Assembly (NCBI RefSeq): GCF_001417955.2
Contig: NZ_LKTM01000372.1
Coordinates: 1 to 64,000 of the forward strand
DNA: 64,000 nt
Source: Mycobacterium gordonae
Lineage (GTDB): Bacteria > Actinomycetota > Actinomycetes > Mycobacteriales > Mycobacteriaceae
Direction of reading: 5' to 3'
Positions 8,808 to 17,530 of the stretch are shown piece after piece (position 1 is the stretch's first letter; every line of letters starts with the position of its first letter). A model generated the notes under the pieces. That model was given only the letters and a program-made list of their open reading frames with translations. It had not been told where the DNA came from and searched no databases. The position numbers and the translations under genes are program-made.

Positions 8808-8822
8808 GAGAATACTATTCTC
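8808..8822. promoter_or_regulatory. Perfect 15-bp palindromic operator, TetR-type
   Basis: GAGAATACTATTCTC is a perfect 7-1-7 palindrome midway between the divergent acyl-CoA ligase (8763) and ferredoxin (8857) starts. A further half-site, GAAGAATAC, follows. Size, symmetry and location suit a TetR-family regulator controlling both transcription units. No regulator gene is adjacent. Confidence 0.7.
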
Positions 8823-8856
8823 TATAGTGAAGAATACAAGTGCGTGGAAGGTGCGT

Positions 8857-9138
8857 ATGACGGAGGCCGCCGTGGTGACGATTCACCTCGACCGCAGGAA
8901 AGTCTCGGTGCCACTGGTGCCCGGTGAGACGTTGCTGGAGACTGCGCGGCGGGCCGGGTTGGACCCGCCGTTCAACTGCGAGGCCGGCAACTGCGGTACC
9001 TGCATGGCGCGGCTCACCGAGGGCAGCGCGACCATGCGCGTCAACGATGCGCTCGACGACGACGAGGTGGCCGACGGTTACGTTCTGACGTGCCAGGGCA
9101 TTCCGGACACCACACCGATCACCGTTCACTACGAGTAG
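8857..9138 (+). CDS. Plant-type [2Fe-2S] ferredoxin
   Basis: This 93-residue ferredoxin has the cluster ligands CEAGNCGTC (C-x4-C-x2-C) around residues 43-51 and a fourth Cys in LTCQG near the C-terminus. It is an electron carrier, probably for an oxygenase or reductase in the same acyl-CoA pathway. The ATG at 8857 is preceded by GGAAGG. An earlier in-frame start would lie inside the divergent ligase gene. It shares the palindromic promoter region with the leftward operon and is followed 19 bp later by a small dimeric-barrel protein. Confidence 0.88.
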   Translation: MTEAAVVTIHLDRRKVSVPLVPGETLLETARRAGLDPPFNCEAGNCGTCMARLTEGSATMRVNDALDDDEVADGYVLTCQGIPDTTPITVHYE

Positions 9139-9157
9139 CCAGGAAAGGCCAGCGATC

Positions 9158-9466
9158 ATGGCGAAAGGCATCATCTACGTCGAGACCTATCCGAGTTCGC
9201 CGGAGCGCGAGCAGGAGTACAACACCTGGTACGACGAGATCCATCTGCCGGAACTGGTGGCCATCGAGGGGATCGTCTCCGCCCGCCGGCTGCGACCGGT
9301 CAACGGCGACGGACCCTATATCGCGCTGTACGAGATCGAAGGCGACGATCTGCAGGCCGTCCTGCAGGGCATGAGCGGAGCCAAGCTGACGATGTCCAGT
9401 GCGCTGCAACTGGATCCGCCGCCCATCCCGCGGCTACTCGAGGTGATCACCGAGTACGAAGGCTGA
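9158..9466 (+). CDS. Small EthD-like / dimeric alpha-beta barrel protein
   Basis: This 102-residue protein starts MAKGIIYVETYPSSPEREQEYNTWYDEIHLPELVA. The YNTWYDEIHLPE segment is typical of EthD-like and stress-responsive dimeric ferredoxin-fold barrels. Some members help cytochrome P450 systems or act as small mono-oxygenases or lyases, and others have no known role. An AGGAAAGG-type site precedes the ATG. It is cotranscribed with the ferredoxin, so a redox accessory role is reasonable but unproven. Confidence 0.65.
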   Translation: MAKGIIYVETYPSSPEREQEYNTWYDEIHLPELVAIEGIVSARRLRPVNGDGPYIALYEIEGDDLQAVLQGMSGAKLTMSSALQLDPPPIPRLLEVITEYEG

Positions 9467-9471
9467 CCGGC

Positions 9472-10119
9472 TCACTCCAGCAGTCGTCTGCGCATCGCCT
9501 CGGCCACAGCCGCGCCGCGATCTGAAACACCGAGCTTTTCGTAGAGGTTCTGGACGTGGGTACGCACGGTGGTGGGCGCCAGATGCATCGTCTTCGCCAT
9601 CTGCGGTACGGAGAGCCCCTCGGCGATCATCCGCACCACCTCCAGTTCCCTCGGGGAGAGTAGCGACGCATCGCCGCGAGCGCGCTGGTGTACCTCTCCG
9701 GCCAAACCGCCGACCAACTGGGCGGCGACGTATCTTTCGCCGCGCGCGCACCGGCATACCGCGTCGGCGATCTCGCCGCGCTCGGCCTCCTTGGTCAGGT
9801 ACCCGCTGGCGCCCGACGCGAGCGCCTTGTAGAGCAGGGCGGTGTCATCGAATGCCGACAGGATGACGAGGCGGGTCGGCAGGCCGTCGCGTTCGACGGC
9901 CTGTATCACTTCGAGTCCGTCCAGCCCTGGCATCTTGTAGTCCACTAGCGCCACATCGGGGCGGTGTTCCCGGATCGCGGCCAACACGGCAAGACCGTCA
10001 CTCGCCTCGGCGACGACGCTGATGGTCCCGGTTTCCTTCAGAGCGCGGACGATTCCCTCGCGGTACACCGGATGATCGTCACCAACCACCACCGTCACCT
10101 GGGGCGTGGATCCGGCCAT
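9472..10119 (-). CDS. NarL/LuxR-family response regulator
   Basis: This 215-residue protein has an N-terminal receiver (acidic pair in VGDDHPVYREG, phosphoacceptor Asp in VALVDYKMPGLDG) and a C-terminal LuxR helix-turn-helix (LSPRELEVVRMIAEGLSVPQMAKTMHLAPTTVRTHV, split in the middle by family-typical residues). It binds DNA as a phosphorylated dimer. The ATG at 10119 is chosen since the receiver begins at once after it, and 44 extra upstream codons look non-coding. The nearest HisKA_3 kinase is at 13932-15122, not adjacent. Confidence 0.88.
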   Translation of the reverse strand: MAGSTPQVTVVVGDDHPVYREGIVRALKETGTISVVAEASDGLAVLAAIREHRPDVALVDYKMPGLDGLEVIQAVERDGLPTRLVILSAFDDTALLYKALASGASGYLTKEAERGEIADAVCRCARGERYVAAQLVGGLAGEVHQRARGDASLLSPRELEVVRMIAEGLSVPQMAKTMHLAPTTVRTHVQNLYEKLGVSDRGAAVAEAMRRRLLE

Positions 10120-10312
10120 GATGCGCTTCCGCCTTTCCCGAACCCGCAAAACACATAGCCGGCTCACGGCGATTATGGCATCACGGCTCGCGCAACCAAG
10201 TCCGCGACCACGGGTTCGAGGCCGCATCCTCCGATCGCATGGTGTGAACATCGTCGGCGAAAGGCTCGATCGGCGGATGGCGGGCCGTGACTCCCGCTCC
10301 TAGCGTCGTGGC

Positions 10313-11620
10313 GTGTTTCAGACAATCCCGTCCAACGATCCATTCGAGTCGCGGACCGATGGCTATGCGGCAGAAGGCGGTTCGCCGAGTAATCGGTGCC
10401 GGCAGTTGCTGACCTACGGTTGCGCGTACGGAAGTTCGATACAGCTCTGCAGTGTGTCGGCGGTGCTGCCGATCCTGTGCGCAAAGTTCGGGAGCGCCTG
10501 GGCCGCCGGCCTGGTCTTCCCCCTGTTCAGCATCGCAATGGTCGCCGGGTTCGCCGCGTCCCCGCTGGTTCTCGGACGAGCCAGCCACCTCAGGCATCTC
10601 GTCTTGGTGGGCGGATGCGCATCGATGGGTGCACTGATCGCCTGCGCCGCCTTTGCGGCAGAGCACCGGGTGTTCGTCGATGCGGTGTTCCTTGTTGTCG
10701 CGACGGGTATGGGTGTGGTGCGGGGAATCTGCGACGGCACATATCGCGAGCTGGTGGCGGCCATGTTGCCGGCGCATCGGCAGGGCGCCCTGATCCTGAC
10801 CGAGTGCGCGGTGAGCGCCGTGATCATCGTCTTTGCAACGCTTTTGGTGGTACCTGCGTTGTCCGGACCCGGTGATCGCGAACTGACCGTGCTGTCGATC
10901 GGCGCGGCGAGCATGTTCGCGGCCTCCGCAGCCGGCGTTCTGATCGGCGCGTTCCCTGTCCGTTCCGGCGCCGTCGTGCCGCGATTCGGTGACGCGATGC
11001 GCCGAACGTCTGTGATCGTCACGTCGCAGCCGGCGTTTCGGAAGTACGCGATCGCGCAGGCGATCTTCATTCCCATCTCCCTCAGCCCGACGTTCTACGC
11101 ACTCCACGCGCCGACCGACGGCGGTCACAGCAACCTGTCCGCCGTGATCGTCAGCAGCGCAGTGGGACTGTTGGTCGGCGCCGTGCTGTGGCGGGTCGTT
11201 CACCGAGCTGCGGGGATACGGGGAATGCTCATCGGCAGCACGGGGATGGCGGTGGCCGCCGGCGTCGTCTGCGTAGCAGCGCACCTGCTCGAATTATGGC
11301 CGCAGACTTGGGTTCACGGACTCGTCTTCGCGCTTACCGCCGCAGGTAACCAGGCTCTGCTGGCCGCATCGACGGAATGGCTCGGCACCATCGCGAAAGA
11401 ACGTGACCGTGCCATTCTCATCGGGTTCACCGCGGCGATCGCCGCACTGCTCAGGCTGGTGCTCGGCGCGGGAATGTATGCGGCGGCACAGCAGACAAAC
11501 GCCTCCTGGCCGGTGATGATGCTGCTGGCGCTCGAGGTCGTCGCCGTCGCCGCGGCACTGCAGGGAACTGGCCGCCGCCGGCCGGCCTCCTCTGATCGTA
11601 GGAGGGCGTCCGTCATCTGA
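10313..11620 (+). CDS. Major facilitator superfamily-like membrane protein
   Basis: This 435-residue protein has about 11-12 hydrophobic helices, the first near residues 33-55 (LLTYGCAYGSSIQLCSVSAV). It has a short basic loop GRASHLRHLV where the MFS A-loop motif would be. It probably exports or imports a small molecule across the cytoplasmic membrane, substrate unknown. It starts at GTG 10313, divergent from the response regulator with a 193-bp gap in which I see no clear operator. The C-terminus is short and basic. Confidence 0.65.
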   Translation: MFQTIPSNDPFESRTDGYAAEGGSPSNRCRQLLTYGCAYGSSIQLCSVSAVLPILCAKFGSAWAAGLVFPLFSIAMVAGFAASPLVLGRASHLRHLVLVGGCASMGALIACAAFAAEHRVFVDAVFLVVATGMGVVRGICDGTYRELVAAMLPAHRQGALILTECAVSAVIIVFATLLVVPALSGPGDRELTVLSIGAASMFAASAAGVLIGAFPVRSGAVVPRFGDAMRRTSVIVTSQPAFRKYAIAQAIFIPISLSPTFYALHAPTDGGHSNLSAVIVSSAVGLLVGAVLWRVVHRAAGIRGMLIGSTGMAVAAGVVCVAAHLLELWPQTWVHGLVFALTAAGNQALLAASTEWLGTIAKERDRAILIGFTAAIAALLRLVLGAGMYAAAQQTNASWPVMMLLALEVVAVAAALQGTGRRRPASSDRRRASVI

Positions 11621-11698
11621 ACCGAGGATCGACAATCGCCCACCGCATCACAGCATCGTCCGATACTGCGAAGCGCCGGCGCGACCGACGATCTGTGC

Positions 11699-12580
11699 AT
11701 GGATCTCACTCTCACACTGCTTCTTTGGACGATACCCGCCTTCATCCTGTTGTCGATCGTGGAATGGATCGACGACCGGGCCGACACCGAAAAGGCCACG
11801 GAGACCTTTTCGACCCGCGACACCGTCGGCAACTGGATGACCTACCTGTTCAACACCGCCGTCAGGATGTTCGGCCACTACTTCCTGCCGTTCTCGACGA
11901 TCATCGTGGCCAGCGCGCTGACTCCGGTGCACCTTTCGCCGCGCCACTGGTGGGTGTGGTTGGCCTGCCTGGTGGTCACCGACTTCTGCTACTACTGGGC
12001 CCACCGCGGCGACCACCGCATCCGGCTGCTCTGGTCGGCACACAGCGTGCACCATTCCAGCACCTACTACAACATCTCGACCAACCTCAGACTCCCCTGG
12101 TTTCACCCGGTGGCATACACCATCCGCAGCCTGGCCTGGCTGCCGGCGGCGCTGCTCGGATTCCCGGTGTGGATGATCTTCCTGCTCAACACCGTCGGCC
12201 TTCTCTTCCAGATCCCGTTCCACACCGAACGCATCGGAAAGCTCTGGCGGCCTTTCGAGTTCATCTTCAACTCGCCGTCGCACCACCGCGTGCACCACGG
12301 CTCCAACCAGCCCTACCTCGACAAGAACTACGGCGGCATGTTCATCATCTGGGACCGGATGTTCGGTACCCACGCCGAAGAAGTCGAGCAGGTCCGCTTC
12401 GGCCTGACCCACGAGGTCACCACCCAGAACCCGCTGAAGTTCAACTACTACGAGACCGCGGCGATGGTGCGCGATGTCGCCAAGGCCCGGACGTGGCGGG
12501 CCCGCGTGGGGTACGTCTTCGGCCCGCCCGGATGGTCGGACAGCCGGGCTGCCGACGCCGAGACCACCGTCAGTGCTTGA
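11699..12580 (+). CDS. Sterol desaturase / fatty acid hydroxylase family protein
   Basis: This 293-residue integral membrane di-iron enzyme has the histidine clusters HRGDH, HSVHHSS and HRVHHGS in the expected order between hydrophobic segments. Members hydroxylate or desaturate lipid chains using O2. The N-terminus (DLTLTLLLWTIPAFILLSIVEW) is a first membrane helix. The ATG at 11699 follows the MFS gene by 78 bp. It ends 15 bp before a PPE gene, so the two could be cotranscribed. Substrate not inferable. Confidence 0.88.
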   Translation: MDLTLTLLLWTIPAFILLSIVEWIDDRADTEKATETFSTRDTVGNWMTYLFNTAVRMFGHYFLPFSTIIVASALTPVHLSPRHWWVWLACLVVTDFCYYWAHRGDHRIRLLWSAHSVHHSSTYYNISTNLRLPWFHPVAYTIRSLAWLPAALLGFPVWMIFLLNTVGLLFQIPFHTERIGKLWRPFEFIFNSPSHHRVHHGSNQPYLDKNYGGMFIIWDRMFGTHAEEVEQVRFGLTHEVTTQNPLKFNYYETAAMVRDVAKARTWRARVGYVFGPPGWSDSRAADAETTVSA

Positions 12581-12594
12581 GATCTGGTAGAGCG

Positions 12595-13725
12595 ATGGAC
12601 TTCGGGGCGCTCCCGCCAGAAATCAATTCCGCACGGATGTACACCGGGCCGGGCGCGGGGTCAATGGTGACCGCCGCGGCCGCCTGGGATTGCCTCGCCG
12701 ACGAGATATCACTGGTGGCGGACTCGCACAGCCGGGCGGTGTCAGGGTTGCTCGCCGGACCGTGGCAGGGAGCGGGGGCGCAGTCGATGGCTGCCACCGC
12801 CACCACCTACGCCGCCTGGCTCAACGCCACCGCCGCGCAGGTCCATCAGACGGCGGGCCAGGCGCGGGCCGCGGTCTCGGCATACGAGACGGCTTACGCG
12901 ATGACCGTGCCGCCGGCGGTGATCGCGGCCAACCGTGCGCTGCTGGCCGCGCTGGTGGCCACGAACGTCCTGGGTCAGAATGCCGCGGCAATCTCGGCCG
13001 CCGAGATCGAGTACTGCGAGATGTGGGCGCAGGACGCCACGGCCATGTACGGCTATGCCGCGGCGTCGTCGGCGGCGGCCACGCTGACCCCGTTCGCCCC
13101 GCCCCCTCGATTCGTTGATCCGGGCGGCCTGGGTGGCCGGGCCGCCGCTGCCGCCCACTCGGCAGCCGCTTTAGCCGGGACGCAGACTCGGTCTGAAATT
13201 TCGTTCCTGATCCTTTCGGCCATCAGGGAACTGTCCTCACTGGCCACGCCCGGCGCAGTCATACACGCCGAGACGATGGTGCTCAACGAGGTGCGGTCCG
13301 GACTGACCTTCGCCAATCCCGCACTGACAACGGTGAACTCGTTGTTCAGCGCGGCGAAGAACTTGGTTCCCGGAGCGGCTGCGGCTAAATCGGCTGCCGC
13401 GGTGACGTCGACGGCGAGCAAACTGGCTTCAGCTCCGGCCGGGCTGGAGCACATGTCGGTGTCGGCTGAGCTCGGTGGGGCAACGAGGATCGGGGCCATG
13501 TCCGCGCCGCCGAGTTGGGCGGTGGCGACCCCGCCGGCCGGCTCTGCGGTGAACCTGGCCGACGGAGCAGGTGCCGCGGTGGCCGCTGAAGCCGGCGCGA
13601 CGGCCGGTGTGCCCGCCGGAGCGCCCCTGCCGATGGCATCGCGCACCGCCGCAGGAAATACCGGCGGGCCCCGCCGGTTTCAGCCGGACCGCCCGATGCT
13701 GGGCCGGCTGATATGCGTGCTGTAG
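12595..13725 (+). CDS. PPE family protein
   Basis: This 376-residue PPE protein begins MDFGALPPEINSARMYTGPG, with Pro-Pro-Glu at residues 7-9, followed by the helical PPE domain with a WQG turn (GPWQGAGAQ). Near the C-terminus it has GAMSAPPSW, a form of the GxxSVPxxW signature of the PPE-SVP subgroup with Val replaced by Ala. PPE proteins are exported by ESX type VII systems, usually with a PE partner. No PE gene is adjacent here. The ATG at 12595 is fixed by the family N-terminus. Confidence 0.92.
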   Translation: MDFGALPPEINSARMYTGPGAGSMVTAAAAWDCLADEISLVADSHSRAVSGLLAGPWQGAGAQSMAATATTYAAWLNATAAQVHQTAGQARAAVSAYETAYAMTVPPAVIAANRALLAALVATNVLGQNAAAISAAEIEYCEMWAQDATAMYGYAAASSAAATLTPFAPPPRFVDPGGLGGRAAAAAHSAAALAGTQTRSEISFLILSAIRELSSLATPGAVIHAETMVLNEVRSGLTFANPALTTVNSLFSAAKNLVPGAAAAKSAAAVTSTASKLASAPAGLEHMSVSAELGGATRIGAMSAPPSWAVATPPAGSAVNLADGAGAAVAAEAGATAGVPAGAPLPMASRTAAGNTGGPRRFQPDRPMLGRLICVL

Positions 13726-13931
13726 CCGCGTGCCACCGCTGTTCCGCCCGGAAATGAGCGCCGGGTTCGCGTCGCCGGCCTGATGCGGCGCGGCTGCGAG
13801 CAAGCCTTGACACATCCTGAATGATGATGTGAGGTCTTGCTTTCGGGGTGGAGGAGCCACGATGACTCTTGGGGCCGCAGGAAACCCGGCTGCGCCCGGG
13901 CACATCGTGTTTGGGCCGGGGCACGGTCGGA

Positions 13932-15122
13932 ATGAGTGACCAGGATCTGGACCGGGTCCGCCAAACCCGCCAACTGGGCGCACTGAAGATCCAGTCTGTG
14001 CTGCGCGCGGGACTGGTGGCACTGATGTTCGTCGCCGTCGAAGTGGGGGTGACACCGCACTGGCGCGAGCAACTCGCGCTGACAATCGGGTACGGCGTTC
14101 TGGCAGTGTGCGCGGCGATTGTTGCGTTCTTCGTGCTGGGACCACCCGGGACACCGCAGCGGCTGCAAGCGGTGTACTCGATCGTCGACATCGGCGCGGT
14201 GTTCGGGTACAAAATGCTCTCGCCGCCGGGTGCGTACCTACCGCTGATGATCCTGGCGCTGCTGCCGATGATGGTCGTGCTCGATGTGTCGCTGAAGCGT
14301 GCCGCCGCGGTACTCGCCGTCGCCGCGGTCGCGTTCAGCATTTCGGTGTACACCGACAACGTGTTGCTACACAAAGTCGGTTGGACCCGGCCGACGCTGG
14401 TCGTGCTCATGTTTCTGTTTCTCTGCTGCACCGCGATCTGCGTGGTGTACCTGCAAGTCAGGCACGTGAACGAGATTGCGACGCTGAGCACCTCGCGCGA
14501 GCGTCTGCTCGCTCAGACCATGACCGCGTCCGACGAGCAACAGCGCAAGATGTCGGAGTTCCTCCACGACGGGCCGCTGCAGTACCTGCTGGCAGCTCGC
14601 CAGGACATTGCCGAACACCTCGGCAAGCATCCGGACGAGCGATTGAGCGATGCCCTGGCGAGCCTGAAGACCGCATCGGATCAGTTGCGGGAAGCCACCT
14701 TCGAGCTGCATCCCGCGGTCCTTGAACACTCCGGGTTGGCCGCCGCCATCAAACAGCTGACTTCAGTCATGGCCGAGCGCAAAGGCATCGAGGTGACCGC
14801 CGACATCGACTACCCGGCATCAAATGGGCGGGATCCCTTACTGTTCGGCGTGGCACGCGAGTTGCTCTCCAACGTCGTGCGTCACTCTCAGGCCACCGAG
14901 GTCACCGTGACACTGAACGTCGCCGACCACACCTGCCGGCTCGCCGTGATCGACAACGGCGTCGGCCTGTCGCCGGAACGGGCCGCCGAGCGGCTGGCGC
15001 AGGGCCACATCGGCCTGGCCTCCCACCGCACCCGGGTGGAGGCGACCGGCGGCACCATGGAAACGATTGCTACGCAGCGAGGTACCCACATCGAAGTCGT
15101 GGTGCCGCTGAAGGACGGGTGA
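13932..15122 (+). CDS. NarL-type sensor histidine kinase (HisKA_3/HATPase)
   Basis: This 396-residue kinase has about five to six N-terminal membrane helices. The HisKA_3 box is SEFLHDGPLQYLLAARQDI (His phosphoacceptor). The HATPase domain shows an N-box ELLSNVVRHSQ, G1 VIDNGVGLS and G2 HIGLASHRTRVEATGG. It should phosphorylate a NarL-type response regulator, the only one in the window being at 9472-10119. The ATG at 13932 (MSDQDLDRVRQ) is preferred over 13869, though the ribosome site is weak. It converges on the CoA-transferase gene. Confidence 0.9.
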   Translation: MSDQDLDRVRQTRQLGALKIQSVLRAGLVALMFVAVEVGVTPHWREQLALTIGYGVLAVCAAIVAFFVLGPPGTPQRLQAVYSIVDIGAVFGYKMLSPPGAYLPLMILALLPMMVVLDVSLKRAAAVLAVAAVAFSISVYTDNVLLHKVGWTRPTLVVLMFLFLCCTAICVVYLQVRHVNEIATLSTSRERLLAQTMTASDEQQRKMSEFLHDGPLQYLLAARQDIAEHLGKHPDERLSDALASLKTASDQLREATFELHPAVLEHSGLAAAIKQLTSVMAERKGIEVTADIDYPASNGRDPLLFGVARELLSNVVRHSQATEVTVTLNVADHTCRLAVIDNGVGLSPERAAERLAQGHIGLASHRTRVEATGGTMETIATQRGTHIEVVVPLKDG

Positions 15123-15129
15123 GGTCAAG

Positions 15130-16167
15130 TCAGCCGATATTCAAACTGGGAGGCGGCCGGTATCGAGGTTCATAGTCCGAAACCCGGACCGGGCTGCCGA
15201 CCAACCGAAAGTCGCCGGCCTGCACGACCACTTCCGGTGTCGCCTCGAGCGCCTCGGGCAAGGTCCGCACGGCCGCAGCCGGCACCCCCAGAGGGCGCAA
15301 GCGTCGCTCCCAGCCTGCCGCGGTGTCGGTCTCAAGAGCGGACGTGACCGCCGCCAACACCTCATCGCGCCGCGCGACCCGTTGCGTCATCGTCTCGAAT
15401 CCGTCGATACCGGCCTCGGCGGCAAAGGATTTCCAGAATCCGTCATGCGTGACGAACAGCGCCAGATATCCGTCCGAAGTCGGAAAGAGTTGAGCGGGAG
15501 CGTAATAGGAGTGGGCACCAAAGGGACGGCGCTGCGGCTCGATGCCGTCGTTGAGGTAGGCCGCCGCGTGGTAGTTCAGCTGCGAGAACATCACGTCGCG
15601 CAGCGACACGTCCACCTGGCCCCCGCTACCGGAGACAATCTTGGCCAAAAGACCCAGCGCCGCACACATTCCGGTGGAGTTGTCTGCCGACGAATAGCCC
15701 GGCAGAGTCGGCGGACCCTCCGGATCACCGGTCAGCGCAGCGATGCCGACGCCGGCCTGCACCACGTAGTCGAACGCCGGGTCGTCGCCGCCGTCGAGCC
15801 CGAAACCGGTGATGGCGACACACACGATCGTGTCGTTGTGCCGCCGCAGAGCCTCGTAGGTGAGGCCCAGCCGGCGGATGGCCGACGGCTTCAGATTCAC
15901 CAGCAGCGCATGCGAATTGGCGACGAGCTCGCCAAGGCGCCGTTGACCCTCCGGCGAATTCAGATCCAGGCAGATGCTGGACTTGTTGCGGTTCAGGCTG
16001 GCGAAGTAGCTGTCGGAGACCCCGCGGGAGATCTCGCCGCCGACCGGCTCGATCTTGGTGACCTCGGCACCGAGATCCGCGAGCAGCATGGTGGCATACG
16101 GCCCGGCCAGCATGGTGCCGACTTCCAGGATGCGAATGCCGTCCAGTGGGCCCGTTCCCCCGCTCAC
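15130..16167 (-). CDS. CaiB/BaiF family III CoA-transferase
   Basis: This 345-residue protein starts LDGIRILEVGTMLAGPYATMLLADLGAEVTKIEP (shown in part), the hallmark CoA-binding N-terminus of family III transferases. The Asp in YSSADNSTGM is the probable catalytic carboxylate. Family members move CoA between acids or act as racemases. It is somewhat short for the family (usually near 400). It is the last gene of the mutase operon and overlaps the LLM oxidoreductase gene by 4 bp, so it likely charges or releases the acyl-CoA handled there. Confidence 0.87.
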   Translation of the reverse strand: MSGGTGPLDGIRILEVGTMLAGPYATMLLADLGAEVTKIEPVGGEISRGVSDSYFASLNRNKSSICLDLNSPEGQRRLGELVANSHALLVNLKPSAIRRLGLTYEALRRHNDTIVCVAITGFGLDGGDDPAFDYVVQAGVGIAALTGDPEGPPTLPGYSSADNSTGMCAALGLLAKIVSGSGGQVDVSLRDVMFSQLNYHAAAYLNDGIEPQRRPFGAHSYYAPAQLFPTSDGYLALFVTHDGFWKSFAAEAGIDGFETMTQRVARRDEVLAAVTSALETDTAAGWERRLRPLGVPAAAVRTLPEALEATPEVVVQAGDFRLVGSPVRVSDYEPRYRPPPSLNIG

Positions 16168-17120
16168 CGGAGCTCCGTGGCCAATTCGGCGATCATCTCC
16201 CGCGTCCGGCGTTTCGACGCGATCAGTTCGTCGCGGTTGTCACCGATCGGCAGCAGCCGCACCGAAAGATCCGTCACGCCGGCATCGGCGAAACGACGCA
16301 TCCGGGCCAGAATCTGTTCCGGGTCTCCGGCCGCACACAGATCGCCGACGTCGCGGGCATCGCCGCGCTCGAGCAGTCGCTGATAATTAGGGGACACCTC
16401 GGCCTCACCCAGGATGCGGTTGGCCCGTTCCTTTGCCGCGTCGACTTCTGAAGGCGCACATAGACATACCGGGATTCCCGCGACAATCCGCGGCGCCAGG
16501 CGGCCGGCATCGGCGGCAGCCTTGGTGATCTTCGGTGCGATGTGATCGCCGATCGCACGTTCGTCGGCCATCCACAACACGGTGCCGTCGGCCAGTTCAC
16601 CGGCGATCTGCAGCATTACCGGCCCCAGCGCGGCCACCAGCACGGGCATCGCGGGGTCGGCGGAGAGCACTGTCGGATTGTGCACGGCGAACGAATCGTT
16701 TTCGACGTCAACCGGTCCCGGCCCGGCGATGGCGGCGTTGAGCACCTGGAGGTAGTCGCGGGTGTAGGCGGCAGGCTTCTCATAGGGCAGGCCGAGCATG
16801 TCGCGGATGATCCAGTGGTGCGACGGTCCGACGCCCAGCGCCAGCCGGCCGGCCGCCACCGCATGCGTCGAGAGCGCCTGGCGGGCAAGGGCAATCGGGT
16901 GTTGAGCCTGCAGCGGCACCACCGCCGTACCCAGCTCGATGCGTGAACTGTGCGATGCCATCAGCGACACCATGGTGAGGCAGTCGAAATCGTCGGGCAC
17001 CTGCGGCATCCAGGCGGTATCCAGTCCCGCCGCTTCGGCCCATTCGATATCAGCGACCAGCTTGGCCACCTTGCGGGCCATGTCGCCGCGCTCGGCGCCG
17101 ATCATCACTCCGACGCGCAC
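16164..17120 (-). CDS. LLM-class, probably F420-dependent oxidoreductase
   Basis: This 318-residue luciferase-like TIM-barrel protein begins MRVGVMIGAERGDMARKVAK. It contains RIELGTAVVPLQAQHPIALARQALSTH and GRLALGVGPSHHW, typical of mycobacterial F420-dependent LLM enzymes. It probably oxidises or reduces an intermediate using F420 or a flavin. It overlaps the B12-binding subunit gene by 16 bp and the CoA-transferase by 4 bp, so the four products should be made together. Cofactor assignment is by family only. Confidence 0.83.
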   Translation of the reverse strand: MRVGVMIGAERGDMARKVAKLVADIEWAEAAGLDTAWMPQVPDDFDCLTMVSLMASHSSRIELGTAVVPLQAQHPIALARQALSTHAVAAGRLALGVGPSHHWIIRDMLGLPYEKPAAYTRDYLQVLNAAIAGPGPVDVENDSFAVHNPTVLSADPAMPVLVAALGPVMLQIAGELADGTVLWMADERAIGDHIAPKITKAAADAGRLAPRIVAGIPVCLCAPSEVDAAKERANRILGEAEVSPNYQRLLERGDARDVGDLCAAGDPEQILARMRRFADAGVTDLSVRLLPIGDNRDELIASKRRTREMIAELATELR

Positions 17121-17530
17121 GGTTCCTCCTGCGCGGGTTCGGCAGTACCGGTGAGCGCGCGGATGTCGCGCACCAGAACGTCCAGCGCGGTTCCGGTGGG
17201 AAAGACCGCGGCCGCCCCGGCGGACAGCAGCTTGGGCACGTCGGCGTGCGGGATCGTGCCGCCGACCACCACCGCGATGTCGGCGGCATCGGCCGCGCGC
17301 AGAGCCTCGACGGTGCGTGCGGTGAGGGCCAGGTGAGCACCCGACAGAATGCTCAATCCCACCACCGCGACGTCTTCCTGCACGGCAATGGACGCGATGT
17401 CTTCGATGCGCTGCCGGATGCCGGTATAGATGACCTCGAAACCCGCGTCGCGCAGGGCGCGGGCGACGATCTTGGCACCCCGGTCATGACCGTCCAGACC
17501 GGGCTTGGCGACCAGGATGCGGGCGGCCAT
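17105..17530 (-). CDS. Cobalamin-binding small subunit of acyl-CoA mutase
   Basis: This 141-residue stand-alone B12-binding domain carries the DxHxxG base-off cobalamin motif as KPGLDGHDRGAKI, then SILSG and GGTIP, which hold the nucleotide tail. The His in DGHDRG ligates cobalt. Together with the 525-residue large subunit it forms an adenosylcobalamin-dependent mutase. Its ATG at 17530 abuts the stop of the large-subunit gene (no gap), giving strong translational coupling. The C-terminus (PAQEEPCASE) is a short acidic tail. Confidence 0.92.
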   Translation of the reverse strand: MAARILVAKPGLDGHDRGAKIVARALRDAGFEVIYTGIRQRIEDIASIAVQEDVAVVGLSILSGAHLALTARTVEALRAADAADIAVVVGGTIPHADVPKLLSAGAAAVFPTGTALDVLVRDIRALTGTAEPAQEEPCASE

